Source: Muribaculaceae bacterium
Lineage (GTDB): Bacteria; Bacteroidota; Bacteroidia; Bacteroidales; Muribaculaceae
NCBI GenBank assembly: GCA_009775125.1
Contig: VSPD01000053.1
Location: 1 to 18,670, forward strand
DNA length: 18,670 bases
Direction of reading: 5' to 3'
The position numbers were made by a program, and so were the translations under genes. Below the pieces are notes generated by a model that worked only from the letters and a program-made list of their open reading frames with translations, did no database searches and was not told the origin of the DNA. How positions within the stretch are numbered: position 1 is the first letter of the stretch; the number at the start of each line of letters is the position of its first letter. Positions 1-7,420 of the stretch are shown here, piece after piece.

Positions 1-90
1 AACGATACATGATTAATTTCTGTAGACCTGCGGCTTAACATATCAATACATTAATTTATTTTTACGATATACTTATACAAAAAAAATGTA

Positions 91-510
91 ATGCTAAATA
101 TGATGAAGTTAACAGCCACTATTGAACGCAATGACAATAATTACTATCAGATTTCATCTGAAGATGAGTTGATGGGGCATTGCTTTGGAGGCTACGGCTA
201 TTCCGTGGCCGAGGCAAAAGATGACTTTTTCAAGAGTATTGAAGAAGCAAAAGAGATGATTGCCGAGGATGGCCTGGTTATTCCGAAAGAAGCTCAAAAT
301 ATTGAGGTAGAATTCCGTTATGACATTCCCTCATTCTTTAACTTTTTTGAGTGGATAAATATCAGTGCGTTTGCCAAGCAAGCCGGTATTAATGAGTCAA
401 AAATGAGAGCATACAAAGCCGGCGTTGCTACAGCATCTGAAAAGACTCTCGCTAAAATGCAAGCCGCAGTTAAACGAATGAGCGCAAGTATGGCGGCGGC
501 TTTATTCTAA
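91..510 (+). CDS. hicB-like: HicB-family antitoxin-like protein with C-terminal HTH
   Basis: The protein has 139 residues. Residues about 5-60 have the HicB fold pattern: a short beta strand (LTATIERND), the NYYQIS strand, a glycine-rich turn (CFGGYGYS) and the helix SVAEAKDDFFKSIEEAKEMIAEDG. Residues about 88-110 (WINISAFAKQAGINESKMRAYKAG) look like a helix-turn-helix, as in the longer Bacteroidales HicB proteins that bind their own promoter and neutralise the HicA mRNA interferase. I see no hicA downstream; one could lie in the unseen sequence to the left. Three in-frame ATGs (91, 100, 103) compete. The one at 103 gives the usual MKL start and the one at 91 follows an A-rich stretch. A strong terminator follows, so this gene closes its own unit. 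It could act as a stand-alone phage regulator rather than a toxin-antitoxin partner. Confidence 0.75.
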   Translation: MLNMMKLTATIERNDNNYYQISSEDELMGHCFGGYGYSVAEAKDDFFKSIEEAKEMIAEDGLVIPKEAQNIEVEFRYDIPSFFNFFEWINISAFAKQAGINESKMRAYKAGVATASEKTLAKMQAAVKRMSASMAAALF

Positions 511-560
511 TCTTGACTGAGATATAACATAATATATCAACGTGCTTTTTAATTGAACCG

Positions 561-590
561 GACGCGTCCTTCACGGGGCGCGTCTTTTTT
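561..590 (+). terminator. Intrinsic terminator after the HicB-like gene
   Basis: GACGCG (561-566) pairs with CGCGTC (579-584). The stem extends inward with a G-U and two C-G pairs, and is followed directly by six T residues (585-590). Confidence 0.85.
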
Positions 591-654
591 ATATCTATAC
601 CGCACTTTATAGAGGGTTGTTAGTAATGCTCATAAAACTCAAAAACATTGGATT

Positions 655-882
655 ATGAGCAAGAAAAACAACAGTCTCTTACAGATATCTGCAAGAATTG
701 GGCGAGTTGAACGCAAATGCAATCGCCTCATAGCCGAAGTATCAGCACTCCGTAAGGCCCTTACGCCGCAACCCTCCGAGATAGACGCAATAATCGGTCA
801 CCTCCACCGAACAGCCATCGCCCTGCGAGAACAAAGCCGCAGTCAACGGCACTATTACTCACGAATCGCACGAGAGGATTAG
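655..882 (+). CDS. Small charged helical protein, unknown function
   Basis: The product has 75 residues, is basic and is predicted to be almost wholly helical. Residues 8-36 show a heptad-like pattern (LLQISARIGRVERKCNRLIAEVSALRKAL), a possible short coiled coil, and residues 43-75 form a second polar helix. I do not recognise a family. The gene starts at ATG 655 with no clear ribosome-binding sequence. Its stop codon lies 3 nt before the ATG of the sigma-like gene, so the two are almost certainly co-transcribed and possibly translationally coupled. By position it could be an accessory or anti-sigma-like partner, but nothing in the sequence shows that. Confidence 0.6.
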   Translation: MSKKNNSLLQISARIGRVERKCNRLIAEVSALRKALTPQPSEIDAIIGHLHRTAIALREQSRSQRHYYSRIARED

Positions 883-885
883 TCT

Positions 886-1353
886 ATGCTGTTCGATGAT
901 GTTGTAGTCGGGCATATCGGATGGATTGCCCGTGTTGCCTTCCGTTTCTGCAAGAACAATGCTGATGCAGATGATCTCGCACAAGAGACGCTTTTCAGAA
1001 TATACGCCAACAGCGAAAAATTCAATAACGCCCGCGATTTCAAGCCGTGGGCGTTAACTATTATGACCAATATCGTAAAGACTCAGCACGCCAGGAAAAA
1101 GAATATACCATTTATTAGTATTGATAATGACTTCGATGCCCAATCCGGCGTTAGTTCCGAAAGCCTTGCTAACTACAATGACGTATGGAATGCCATACAC
1201 CGAAGCGCAAGAGTTTCGATAGGCGTTCAATGCGTAATTTTGTATGCAGAGGGGTATTCATATGATGAAAATGTTAAGGTGGTGAAATGGTGGCGCGACA
1301 ATTTGCATAACTCGTTAATAATCACTAACTTTACAATATCAAATAAAACATAA
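886..1353 (+). CDS. Sigma-70 region 2-like protein with a disrupted region 4
   Basis: Residues 1-72 match region 2 of ECF-type sigma factors: a helix beginning DDVVVGHIGWIARVAFRF, the core-binding motif DADDLAQETLFRIY (27-40), and the WALTIMTNIVKTQHARKK segment used for -10 binding. Residues about 100-128 (IHRSARVSIGVQCVILYAEGYSYDE) look like the start of region 4. After YSYDENVKVV (residue 133, nt 1284) the reading frame turns into a sequence with no helix-turn-helix character. In the next frame, nt 1286-1315 encode NGGATICITR followed by a stop, which lines up with the usual PVGTIKSR recognition-helix motif. A one-base change in the AAA run at 1285-1287 would restore it. The gene may therefore be a decaying sigma factor or a divergent regulator. 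GAGAGG at 872-877 is a plausible ribosome-binding site. Confidence 0.6.
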   Translation: MLFDDVVVGHIGWIARVAFRFCKNNADADDLAQETLFRIYANSEKFNNARDFKPWALTIMTNIVKTQHARKKNIPFISIDNDFDAQSGVSSESLANYNDVWNAIHRSARVSIGVQCVILYAEGYSYDENVKVVKWWRDNLHNSLIITNFTISNKT

Positions 1354-1369
1354 GTCAAACCAAATAAAC
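1352..1369 (+). repeat. 18-nt word repeated exactly at 12793-12810
   Basis: AAGTCAAACCAAATAAAC occurs before the DUF2693 gene and again between the late-operon and integrase terminators. It is A-rich, so chance cannot be excluded, but an exact 18-mer repeated in 18.7 kb is uncommon. Confidence 0.5.
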
Positions 1370-1378
1370 ATCAATACG

Positions 1379-1714
1379 ATGAACTCAAAGTCAAATTTCC
1401 GAGTAAGAGTGATGAAATATGCCTGGCAGCTCTGGCGCGCCACCAAGCTGACTTGGCGCATCTGCATGATTAAAGCGTGGGAGCTTTACCGTCTTGCAAA
1501 AATGATGCGCAATGGCTCGGTGTCTTTCTTCTATCAGAAAGCCGACGGCTCAATCCGCAAGGCCACTGGCACACTCCGCAACCTCCCTGCCGGTGCAACC
1601 CTCAACGGTAAAAAGATGACCAAGCCGTCATTCAAGACTTTTGCCTACTTCGATGTAGAAAAGAACGCCTTGCGTTGCTTCAAAATCGAAAACCTCATCT
1701 GCATCGCAGCCTAA
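1379..1714 (+). CDS. DUF2693 / WYL_2-type SH3 beta-barrel phage protein
   Basis: The product has 111 residues. The N-terminal half (about 8-45) is a basic, tryptophan-rich helix pair (MKYAWQLWRATKLTWRICMIKAWELYRLAKMMR). The C-terminal half (47-111) is beta-rich: SVSFFYQKADGSIRKATGTL, LPAGATL, FKTFAYFDVEKNALRCFKIENLI. This layout matches the small DUF2693 (WYL_2) proteins common in Bacteroidales phages and conjugative elements, predicted to have an SH3 or Sm-like barrel. Their biochemical role is not established; ligand or nucleic-acid binding is inferred from the fold. It is the last gene of the accessory block and is closed by a long hairpin at 1726-1767. Confidence 0.75.
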   Translation: MNSKSNFRVRVMKYAWQLWRATKLTWRICMIKAWELYRLAKMMRNGSVSFFYQKADGSIRKATGTLRNLPAGATLNGKKMTKPSFKTFAYFDVEKNALRCFKIENLICIAA

Positions 1715-1725
1715 CCGATTACTCG

Positions 1726-1767
1726 GCAAGAGAGGCCATCAGTTTAACCGCTGGTGGCCTCTCTTGC
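1726..1767 (+). terminator. Long hairpin, probable terminator, after the DUF2693 gene
   Basis: The 17-nt arms 1726-1742 and 1751-1767 pair along their length (one T-G wobble) around an 8-nt loop. Only a weak AT-rich run follows (aaattta), so it could terminate transcription or protect the mRNA end. The nearly symmetrical arms would also work on the opposite strand. Confidence 0.6.
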
Positions 1768-1884
1768 AAATTTATTCAAACGCCGTGTATTCGATAAAGT
1801 TGCGGACATTCAGCGAGTTAAGGCCGATTTTGGGATTATTTGAAAATCAGAGATTTTGCAATTTCGCGTAACCGCATGATTTAT

Positions 1885-1896
1885 GAGTTTACTTTG
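1885..1896 (+). promoter_or_regulatory. Weak candidate -7 element before the tail genes
   Basis: TTACTTTG at 1889-1896 resembles the Bacteroidetes -7 box TAnnTTTG. I find no convincing -33 TTTG at 19-21 nt. The long gap, the hairpin just upstream and the ATG at 1920 make a promoter here reasonable but unproven. Confidence 0.3.
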
Positions 1897-1919
1897 TGCC
1901 AAAACCATTCCCCGGCACA

Positions 1920-4544
1920 ATGAAAACAAAGTTTATACTCACAATCAACGGCAAGGAGAACGAGCTGACATCCGATTGCATCGCTAATTGGGATGAGGTG
2001 ATGTGTACCTACAAGCGCACCGATTTCAGCGGCGTGGTAAGGTCTATATCATCTAAATTCCAATTCACTAAATATGCCTATGAGATGTTGCTTTCGGCCT
2101 ATCTCCAAGACGCAGTGAGAACATCCGCATCGGTGTCGATATACGTCTTGAATGATGACTGGTCCTGGAATAAAGTGTTTGAGTCGGCATTGAACTTCTC
2201 AACCGTCACATGGGACAATTACACATTCAACATAAACTGCATTGACGACAGCCTCGCTTCGCTCATCAAGGCACGCAAGGGCACCAAGTATGAGTTTGAA
2301 ATTGGCAAGGATATTGAGGTCGGCGGAATCCTTAACTACGACCGCATCACAATGCAGAACTCCTGCGCCCACGAGATAATGGGAGAGGATAATGCGAGCA
2401 ACGGAGCGGTGTTGATTAAAAATGCAGATTCATCAACTCGTTTGCCGGTTTATTCGTTACATTCCGAAACCTTTGAAGACTCTCCAATCCTTTACGAAGA
2501 CCAAACGACAGATAAGGGTTCCGCTTTTATTACGACTGTACGTGCCGCCTCGAACATGAAAATGAGGATTGAGATTTGGGCAAATAATCCCGGAGAAAGA
2601 ACAAGTTATGCCGAGTTGGTAAATATACATCTTATACAATTTACTGGGGATGATCTAAATACGACAGACCTCGGGACGGTATTCTCTTATTCTGCTCAAA
2701 AACATACATTAAGCACTCATTCCAGCACATATGGAATATGTGATAGGACTTGTGTTGGCACATTCAAGTCACTTGAAGAGTTACAAAGGGCTTATCCGAA
2801 TCCGCCTCAGAATGTATGGGCAAAAATATCAAAAAGTTCATCATTAGACGATGTAGAGGCAGTCTATTTCACTCCTGTTTCCAATAAAGAAGAATTGGTG
2901 CAATGGGAATTAGGAAGGCTTGTGAAGAATTCGGTGTATCGAGGCGGCAAAATTGTGCGTGTGGCTTGTGAAACGAAAAAACATATTATGGAGTTAGACT
3001 TTACCGCCCTTGGGAGTGGCGCTAAGTTTGCGCTGTTATATACTGCAAAAATACACAGCAATGACCATAGGACTCCATTCTTCCCTATTTACTCTAAAAT
3101 AACCACACATTGGGAAAGCAAAGCTAAAGCCATCGATATTCAAGCAATAAAGCCGATTACGTTGTTCTTATCTTTAATTGAACGAATAACAGATAGCAAA
3201 TTTAATATTTTACCTCATTTCAGCGATTTAGATTCCCGACTTGACAAGACATATCTTCTTGCCGCTGAAAGCGTCCGCAACATACCGGGTGCAAAAATCT
3301 ACACATCATTCAATGCCTTTTGTGATTGGATGGAGACTGTATTTGGTTATGTCTATACACTCGGAGAGCCAATACCGGCTCAATATAATGGCATCATGCC
3401 TATTGGCGGCATTGATGAAGATTGGGCCTTTGATGTTGGTGATATTCATGGCCGGGTTGTTGATGAGTATTGTCCTCACGAACATTACATTGAGGAACCG
3501 TTTTTCATTCGCTCTCATAACTGCTTCTGCGTGTGGGACAATCACGAGACTGGCAATATGTACACTCAATGGAAATACTCATACAAGTACAATGATGAAA
3601 ACAGCAATGCCCGCAAGGACCTCATCTTTGATGATGGCCGTAAATACTACATTATGGATGAAAATGATGATTTGGTAGAGTTTGTTGGTGATGCCAAAGC
3701 CTCATCTCGCATAACTCAACCTATCAGTTTCGTTCATCGTAGCGAACTGTTCCAAAATCAAGACCAGGAATTGATTTTCTACGATGCAAAAGAGCCTCAA
3801 AACAAAGTCAATAACTCGATACTCTATTCTGTCATAGAGATCGGCTATGAGAAGCAAGACTATGAAACTCAATGTGGCAGAGACGAATGGAACTTTATGA
3901 ATTACTATAATACCGGCATTGATGTAATAGAGAAAAAGCTAACACTACAAAGTAAATACAGAGCGGACTGCTATGGGTTTGAATTTTTGGCTCAAAAAAG
4001 GAATCAAGATTCTACCGACAACGAATCTGATGACGGCATTTTCTTTGCATTATGCAACGAAGTCGAAGATGTGATTGAAAATCAAGACGACCCCGACAGC
4101 CGAGGCGATGGTTCCGATTCCATCAGCGGAGTTTCTACTCACCTTGAATTAGCACGGAGCTGTAATATCCAAGGCGCGTTAACCGACACTGTATTCAATG
4201 GCGAATTCAGCCCTTATTATTGCGTCAAGGCCAACGAGGGTTACATCTCGGCTATGGCACCCAATGTAGTGCTTCAATTCGCTTCAAGTGACGGCAATTC
4301 AAAAATTGTCATTGATGGTGTAAAGACCACAGCAAACATTCCACTTGGCGAAAGACTGTTCAGTGAGGTTGAGTTAAGTTTCGTCGGCATGGATTTTGAC
4401 AAAACAGTCGATTTCAGCAAACTTGTCAAGGTTGTCAACAACGGGCTCATCTACTCCGGCTTTTTGAAGGAAACAGAGTTCTGCTATCCCAAGCCCCAGG
4501 AAGTTAAATACACCCTAATTGTTAAAGACATCGAGCCGATATGA
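1920..4544 (+). CDS. Large phage tail/baseplate protein, Bacteroidales type
   Basis: From ATG 1920 the product has 874 residues; a GTG at 1896 would add eight, but that codon overlaps a possible -7 promoter element, so I prefer 1920. The start (MKTKFILTINGKENEL, DCIANWDEV, KRTDFSGVVRSISSKFQF, AYLQDAVRTSASVSIYV, STVTWDNYTFNINCIDDSLASLIKARKGTKYEF) resembles a conserved phage protein I associate with Bacteroidales prophages, where it lies near tail genes. The body is mixed, beta-rich and aromatic, with no signal peptide, membrane segment or catalytic motif that I recognise. Residues about 720-740 are acidic and low-complexity (DDPDSRGDGSDS), probably a linker. It overlaps the next gene by 4 nt and leads into the fibre genes, so a distal tail or baseplate role is inferred from context rather than a domain. 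Confidence 0.65.
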   Translation: MKTKFILTINGKENELTSDCIANWDEVMCTYKRTDFSGVVRSISSKFQFTKYAYEMLLSAYLQDAVRTSASVSIYVLNDDWSWNKVFESALNFSTVTWDNYTFNINCIDDSLASLIKARKGTKYEFEIGKDIEVGGILNYDRITMQNSCAHEIMGEDNASNGAVLIKNADSSTRLPVYSLHSETFEDSPILYEDQTTDKGSAFITTVRAASNMKMRIEIWANNPGERTSYAELVNIHLIQFTGDDLNTTDLGTVFSYSAQKHTLSTHSSTYGICDRTCVGTFKSLEELQRAYPNPPQNVWAKISKSSSLDDVEAVYFTPVSNKEELVQWELGRLVKNSVYRGGKIVRVACETKKHIMELDFTALGSGAKFALLYTAKIHSNDHRTPFFPIYSKITTHWESKAKAIDIQAIKPITLFLSLIERITDSKFNILPHFSDLDSRLDKTYLLAAESVRNIPGAKIYTSFNAFCDWMETVFGYVYTLGEPIPAQYNGIMPIGGIDEDWAFDVGDIHGRVVDEYCPHEHYIEEPFFIRSHNCFCVWDNHETGNMYTQWKYSYKYNDENSNARKDLIFDDGRKYYIMDENDDLVEFVGDAKASSRITQPISFVHRSELFQNQDQELIFYDAKEPQNKVNNSILYSVIEIGYEKQDYETQCGRDEWNFMNYYNTGIDVIEKKLTLQSKYRADCYGFEFLAQKRNQDSTDNESDDGIFFALCNEVEDVIENQDDPDSRGDGSDSISGVSTHLELARSCNIQGALTDTVFNGEFSPYYCVKANEGYISAMAPNVVLQFASSDGNSKIVIDGVKTTANIPLGERLFSEVELSFVGMDFDKTVDFSKLVKVVNNGLIYSGFLKETEFCYPKPQEVKYTLIVKDIEPI

Positions 4545-5386
4545 TAATAAGCCCATTCACACCTCTATTCTTTGAGGACTTCAGTAGCGACGGCATAGAG
4601 AGCAGGTACATTCAAGTGTTTGCTTCCTCTGATCAAATACTTTTGGAGTGCCTTTGCGCGCCCGGTGAATCATTCTCGGGCTTTGCCGTAATCGGCACGA
4701 CCGATGACGGGCAAAGCCAATACAGTCAACTCTCACACAACTCTTGGACGATGGCCGACGGATGCGTTCTTTGGTTTACAGTCATATCGGGATTAGTCCC
4801 CGGAATCTACCAAGTCCTCAATACGGGCAAGGGCATCACAAGCCATCTCTTCCGCGTTACAAACGACCCTGCCGAACTTGCTAAAACTACCCTCATTCAA
4901 TATTCAATGAAGGACAATAGGCAACGTCAAGATGCAGTGTTCATCATCGACGGCATGAGATATTTCTTTGATTTTCGTGTGCCGGGAGGGTTCAAGGACA
5001 GCGGTTGGACTTTCGCCGTTGAGAATGAACAGTTCATCACCCCCGATGCTGATCCGGTCGAACTCTTTGCGCTGGAATCCACTCAAAAGAAATTCACTAT
5101 GGGTAGTCAAGAAGGGGTGCCCGTGCACTTCGCTGAAATGCTCAATCGACTGCTCACCTGCTCATATGTCTATTTCGATGGCGTAAGATACGCGCGTAAA
5201 GACTCTGCTGTCCCTGAGATGAACGTGCAGATTGAGGGCCTTGACTCTTTTGTCTTTACACAATTACTGCAAAAGGTCAACAACCTTAATCCTACAATTG
5301 AAACATCAAATCATCTTATTATGCGTCGTGTCAATGAAACATCTTATCGCTCTACAAGCGGAACAGACAACCGAATAATTAAATAA
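4541..5386 (+). CDS. Phage structural protein, distal tail, unknown fold
   Basis: The product has 281 residues. Its ATG overlaps the stop of the upstream tail gene (ATGA), so the two are translationally coupled and probably made in fixed proportion. The first about 110 residues are beta-rich with alternating hydrophobics (YIQVFASSDQILLECL, SFSGFAVIGTT, GCVLWFTVISGLVPGIYQVLNTG, SHLFRVTND), suggesting a jelly-roll or Ig-like domain. Residues about 115-165 continue this pattern (TLIQYSMKDNRQRQDAVFIIDGMRYFFDFRVPGGF). No enzyme motif or signal peptide is visible. I do not recognise a named family. Position between the large tail protein and the stalk/fibre genes suggests an adaptor between baseplate and fibres, which is inference only. 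Confidence 0.6.
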   Translation: MIISPFTPLFFEDFSSDGIESRYIQVFASSDQILLECLCAPGESFSGFAVIGTTDDGQSQYSQLSHNSWTMADGCVLWFTVISGLVPGIYQVLNTGKGITSHLFRVTNDPAELAKTTLIQYSMKDNRQRQDAVFIIDGMRYFFDFRVPGGFKDSGWTFAVENEQFITPDADPVELFALESTQKKFTMGSQEGVPVHFAEMLNRLLTCSYVYFDGVRYARKDSAVPEMNVQIEGLDSFVFTQLLQKVNNLNPTIETSNHLIMRRVNETSYRSTSGTDNRIIK

Positions 5387-5390
5387 ACCA

Positions 5391-6707
5391 ATGACAGAAT
5401 CTGAAAAACAATTCATAATTGATGCGGTGCTTTCTTCACTTCGCACCAACTCTCGAACGATAGAGCAACTAACGCCTGTCGCGTCAATGAATGATGATGA
5501 TAAAATCGAGATACATGGAGGGCGAAATGTATGCTGGTCTGTAATAGTTAAAGCCTTGGAATCTCATTATTCCGATATTGTTTCAGATTTTCAGATTGCC
5601 AATGAAAATGCAATTTACAATGAACGGCAACGTGCCGAGGCAGCCGAGAATGAAATCGCGGCCTCTGTCGAAGCTGAACGTGAGCGCGCCAAGATAGCGG
5701 AAACCGCTATTGAAGCATCAGTGTCCGCAGAAAAAGCACGCGCCGAAGCTGCGGAGGCGGCACTGTCGGATGCTGTGGCGGCTGTCGGGATAAAAGTGTT
5801 TGCGCGGAGTTTTGAGTCGGTAGATGACGACTACATGATTCAATATCTCGAGGACAGCCGCAACGACGGGTCGGTGTACTATATTGAGGATGAGGATGCT
5901 TTTTATCGACAGGCCAATGGCGACATTGAGATTGCACAGGACTATATGGCCGGCATCAGGCCACGCCGAGTGTTTTACCGAAGCACGGACGATAATCTGC
6001 TTTACCGTCACGACGGGCAGGGCCTTGTGCTTATTGCCGACGAGAAGATGCTTGCGGCTATTCAAAAGTCCATACAGGCTGAGAGGGAAAAGCGACAGGA
6101 CGGCGACCAGGCTTTGAAGAAGATGCTTGAAGATTTCAAGGCCAAGCTCGAAGCCGATATTGCCGCAGAGCGTGAACGTGCCGTGGGTGTAGAATCAGAG
6201 TTGCAGAATAGCATAGACAAAAATGCCGCGCTGCTTGCCGAGGCCAACATCCGCGTCTTCGACCGCATAATATTTAACCGAAATATCCTGCTCATTCCCC
6301 CGTTGGAGGCGGGCGAAATCGTTTACTCCATTGCCGACAACGCCTTTTATAGGTATTTTAAAAAAGCAGACCTCGACCCGCTCGCTCTCGGCGGAGGCTC
6401 CACATCAAAAGGCCAGTTTTGGCCCGTGACGGACTACATGGACGGCGATGTGCCGGACGCGTCGATTCTTTTCAGGATGCGGTCTACATCTGTGCTTTAC
6501 CGATATGATGTCGCCACGGCCTCGCTCGTGCGCTATTCAGACTCGCTTACGGCGGGGCAGCCCGGCACGGTGGACGCGCTTACTCCGGAGGAAAGCGAGG
6601 CGATAGCGCAGGAAGTGTTTGGCAAAGACCCGCAACCCGGAAAATGGCTTACAGGCATGACCCGTGAGGAGGGCGAGGAGATGGCAAAGGAAGTTTTCAA
6701 TGACTAA
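5391..6707 (+). CDS. Phage tail stalk protein: coiled coils alternating with two repeated beta modules
   Basis: The product has 438 residues and starts 4 nt after the previous stop. Residues about 66-132 form a long Ala/Glu/Arg coiled coil (NERQRAEAAENEIA, EAERERAKIAETAIEASVSAEKARAEAAEAAL). Residues about 133-216 form a beta module containing VYYIEDEDAFYRQ and RRVFYRSTDDNLLYRHDGQGLVLIA. Residues about 218-286 are a second coiled coil, and 287-385 a related, larger module (VYSIADNAFYRYFKK, ILFRMRSTSVLYRYDVATASLVRYSD). The tail (397-438) carries two copies of a TxEExEx(I/M)AxEVF motif. The second beta module is clearly homologous to residues 29-140 of the LRR fibre encoded at 7421. This is the layout of a trimeric fibre shaft that presents small knobs. 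Shaft function is inferred; the repeats are seen directly. Confidence 0.75.
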   Translation: MTESEKQFIIDAVLSSLRTNSRTIEQLTPVASMNDDDKIEIHGGRNVCWSVIVKALESHYSDIVSDFQIANENAIYNERQRAEAAENEIAASVEAERERAKIAETAIEASVSAEKARAEAAEAALSDAVAAVGIKVFARSFESVDDDYMIQYLEDSRNDGSVYYIEDEDAFYRQANGDIEIAQDYMAGIRPRRVFYRSTDDNLLYRHDGQGLVLIADEKMLAAIQKSIQAEREKRQDGDQALKKMLEDFKAKLEADIAAERERAVGVESELQNSIDKNAALLAEANIRVFDRIIFNRNILLIPPLEAGEIVYSIADNAFYRYFKKADLDPLALGGGSTSKGQFWPVTDYMDGDVPDASILFRMRSTSVLYRYDVATASLVRYSDSLTAGQPGTVDALTPEESEAIAQEVFGKDPQPGKWLTGMTREEGEEMAKEVFND

Positions 6708-6758
6708 TGACTAATTACTAATAAACAACTCTTTATTAACTTTTAAAAACTTACGATT

Positions 6759-7310
6759 ATGGCAGAAAATGCTAAGAAGTATGTAACGGGCGAGGCGCTG
6801 AAAAGCGCGCTGACTGTGGTGAAGGACCACATGGTGCAGCCCGGCGATCTGAAAACAATCAACGGCGAGAACATCGTCGGCTCGGGCGACATCAAGATTG
6901 ACCTGTCGCTCTACAAGGTGGTGAGCGCGCTGCCCACCGCCGACATCGACGAAAACAAAATCTATCTTGTGCTGTCGGCGGCCGCCGGCGAGACCAACAA
7001 GTACACGGAGTATGTGCGTGTCTCGGGCGCGTGGGAAAAAATCGGCGAATACAAGGCCGACGTGGACCTCACTCCCTACGCCAAGACCGCCGATGTGGAG
7101 GCCAAGGTGAAGGTTGCCACCGACGCCGCCGCAAAGAACGCCGGCGACATTGCCAAGAACGGCGAGGCCATCACCGCCTTGCAGACCACATCGGGCCAGA
7201 AGGCCGACAAGACGTATGTGGACGAGACTTTCGTTAAGCAGGCCGACCTCGACGCCGCGGTGATGACCGAGGCCGAAGGCACCGCACTGGCCGAAGCCCT
7301 CTTTGCGTAA
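6759..7310 (+). CDS. Small phage tail-fibre protein with NG-GSGDI knob motif
   Basis: The product has 183 residues. The N-terminus (KKYVTGEALKSALTVVKDHM) resembles the start of the next gene product (KKIVSEDALRGALGVA). Residues about 32-47 hold LKTINGENIVGSGDIKIDL, the phage fibre motif 'ING..I.GSGDI'. It is followed by a beta segment typical of phage fibre knobs (SALPTADIDENKIYLVLSA, KYTEYVRVSGAWEKIGEYKADVDLTPYA). Residues 110-165 are helical and coiled-coil-like with AKTADVEAKVKVATDAAAKNAGDI. The C-terminus, MTEAEGTALAEALF, echoes the MTREEGEEMAKEVF ending of the stalk protein, perhaps a shared docking or trimerisation tag. It has high GC and no LRRs. It is probably a short fibre or adaptor on the same stalk. 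Confidence 0.7.
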   Translation: MAENAKKYVTGEALKSALTVVKDHMVQPGDLKTINGENIVGSGDIKIDLSLYKVVSALPTADIDENKIYLVLSAAAGETNKYTEYVRVSGAWEKIGEYKADVDLTPYAKTADVEAKVKVATDAAAKNAGDIAKNGEAITALQTTSGQKADKTYVDETFVKQADLDAAVMTEAEGTALAEALFA

Positions 7311-7320
7311 TCAATGCACG

Positions 7321-7407
7321 ATTCACAATGCACGATGCACAATGCTCAATTCACAATTGCCTGCGGCGCGTAGCCCAATCGTGCATTGTGCATTGTGCAT
7401 CGTGAAT
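7321..7407. repeat. Imperfect inverted repeat built from short iterated words
   Basis: The 25-nt arms 7321-7345 and 7383-7407 match as reverse complements at 23 of 25 positions. Each arm is itself made of repeated octamer-like words (CAATGCAC, TTCACAAT). A further copy of the word starts at 7312. It fills the gap between two fibre genes and could form a long hairpin or be a recombination joint. No T-run follows, so it is not a standard terminator. Confidence 0.7.
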
Positions 7408-7420
7408 TAAATTAAAAGTT

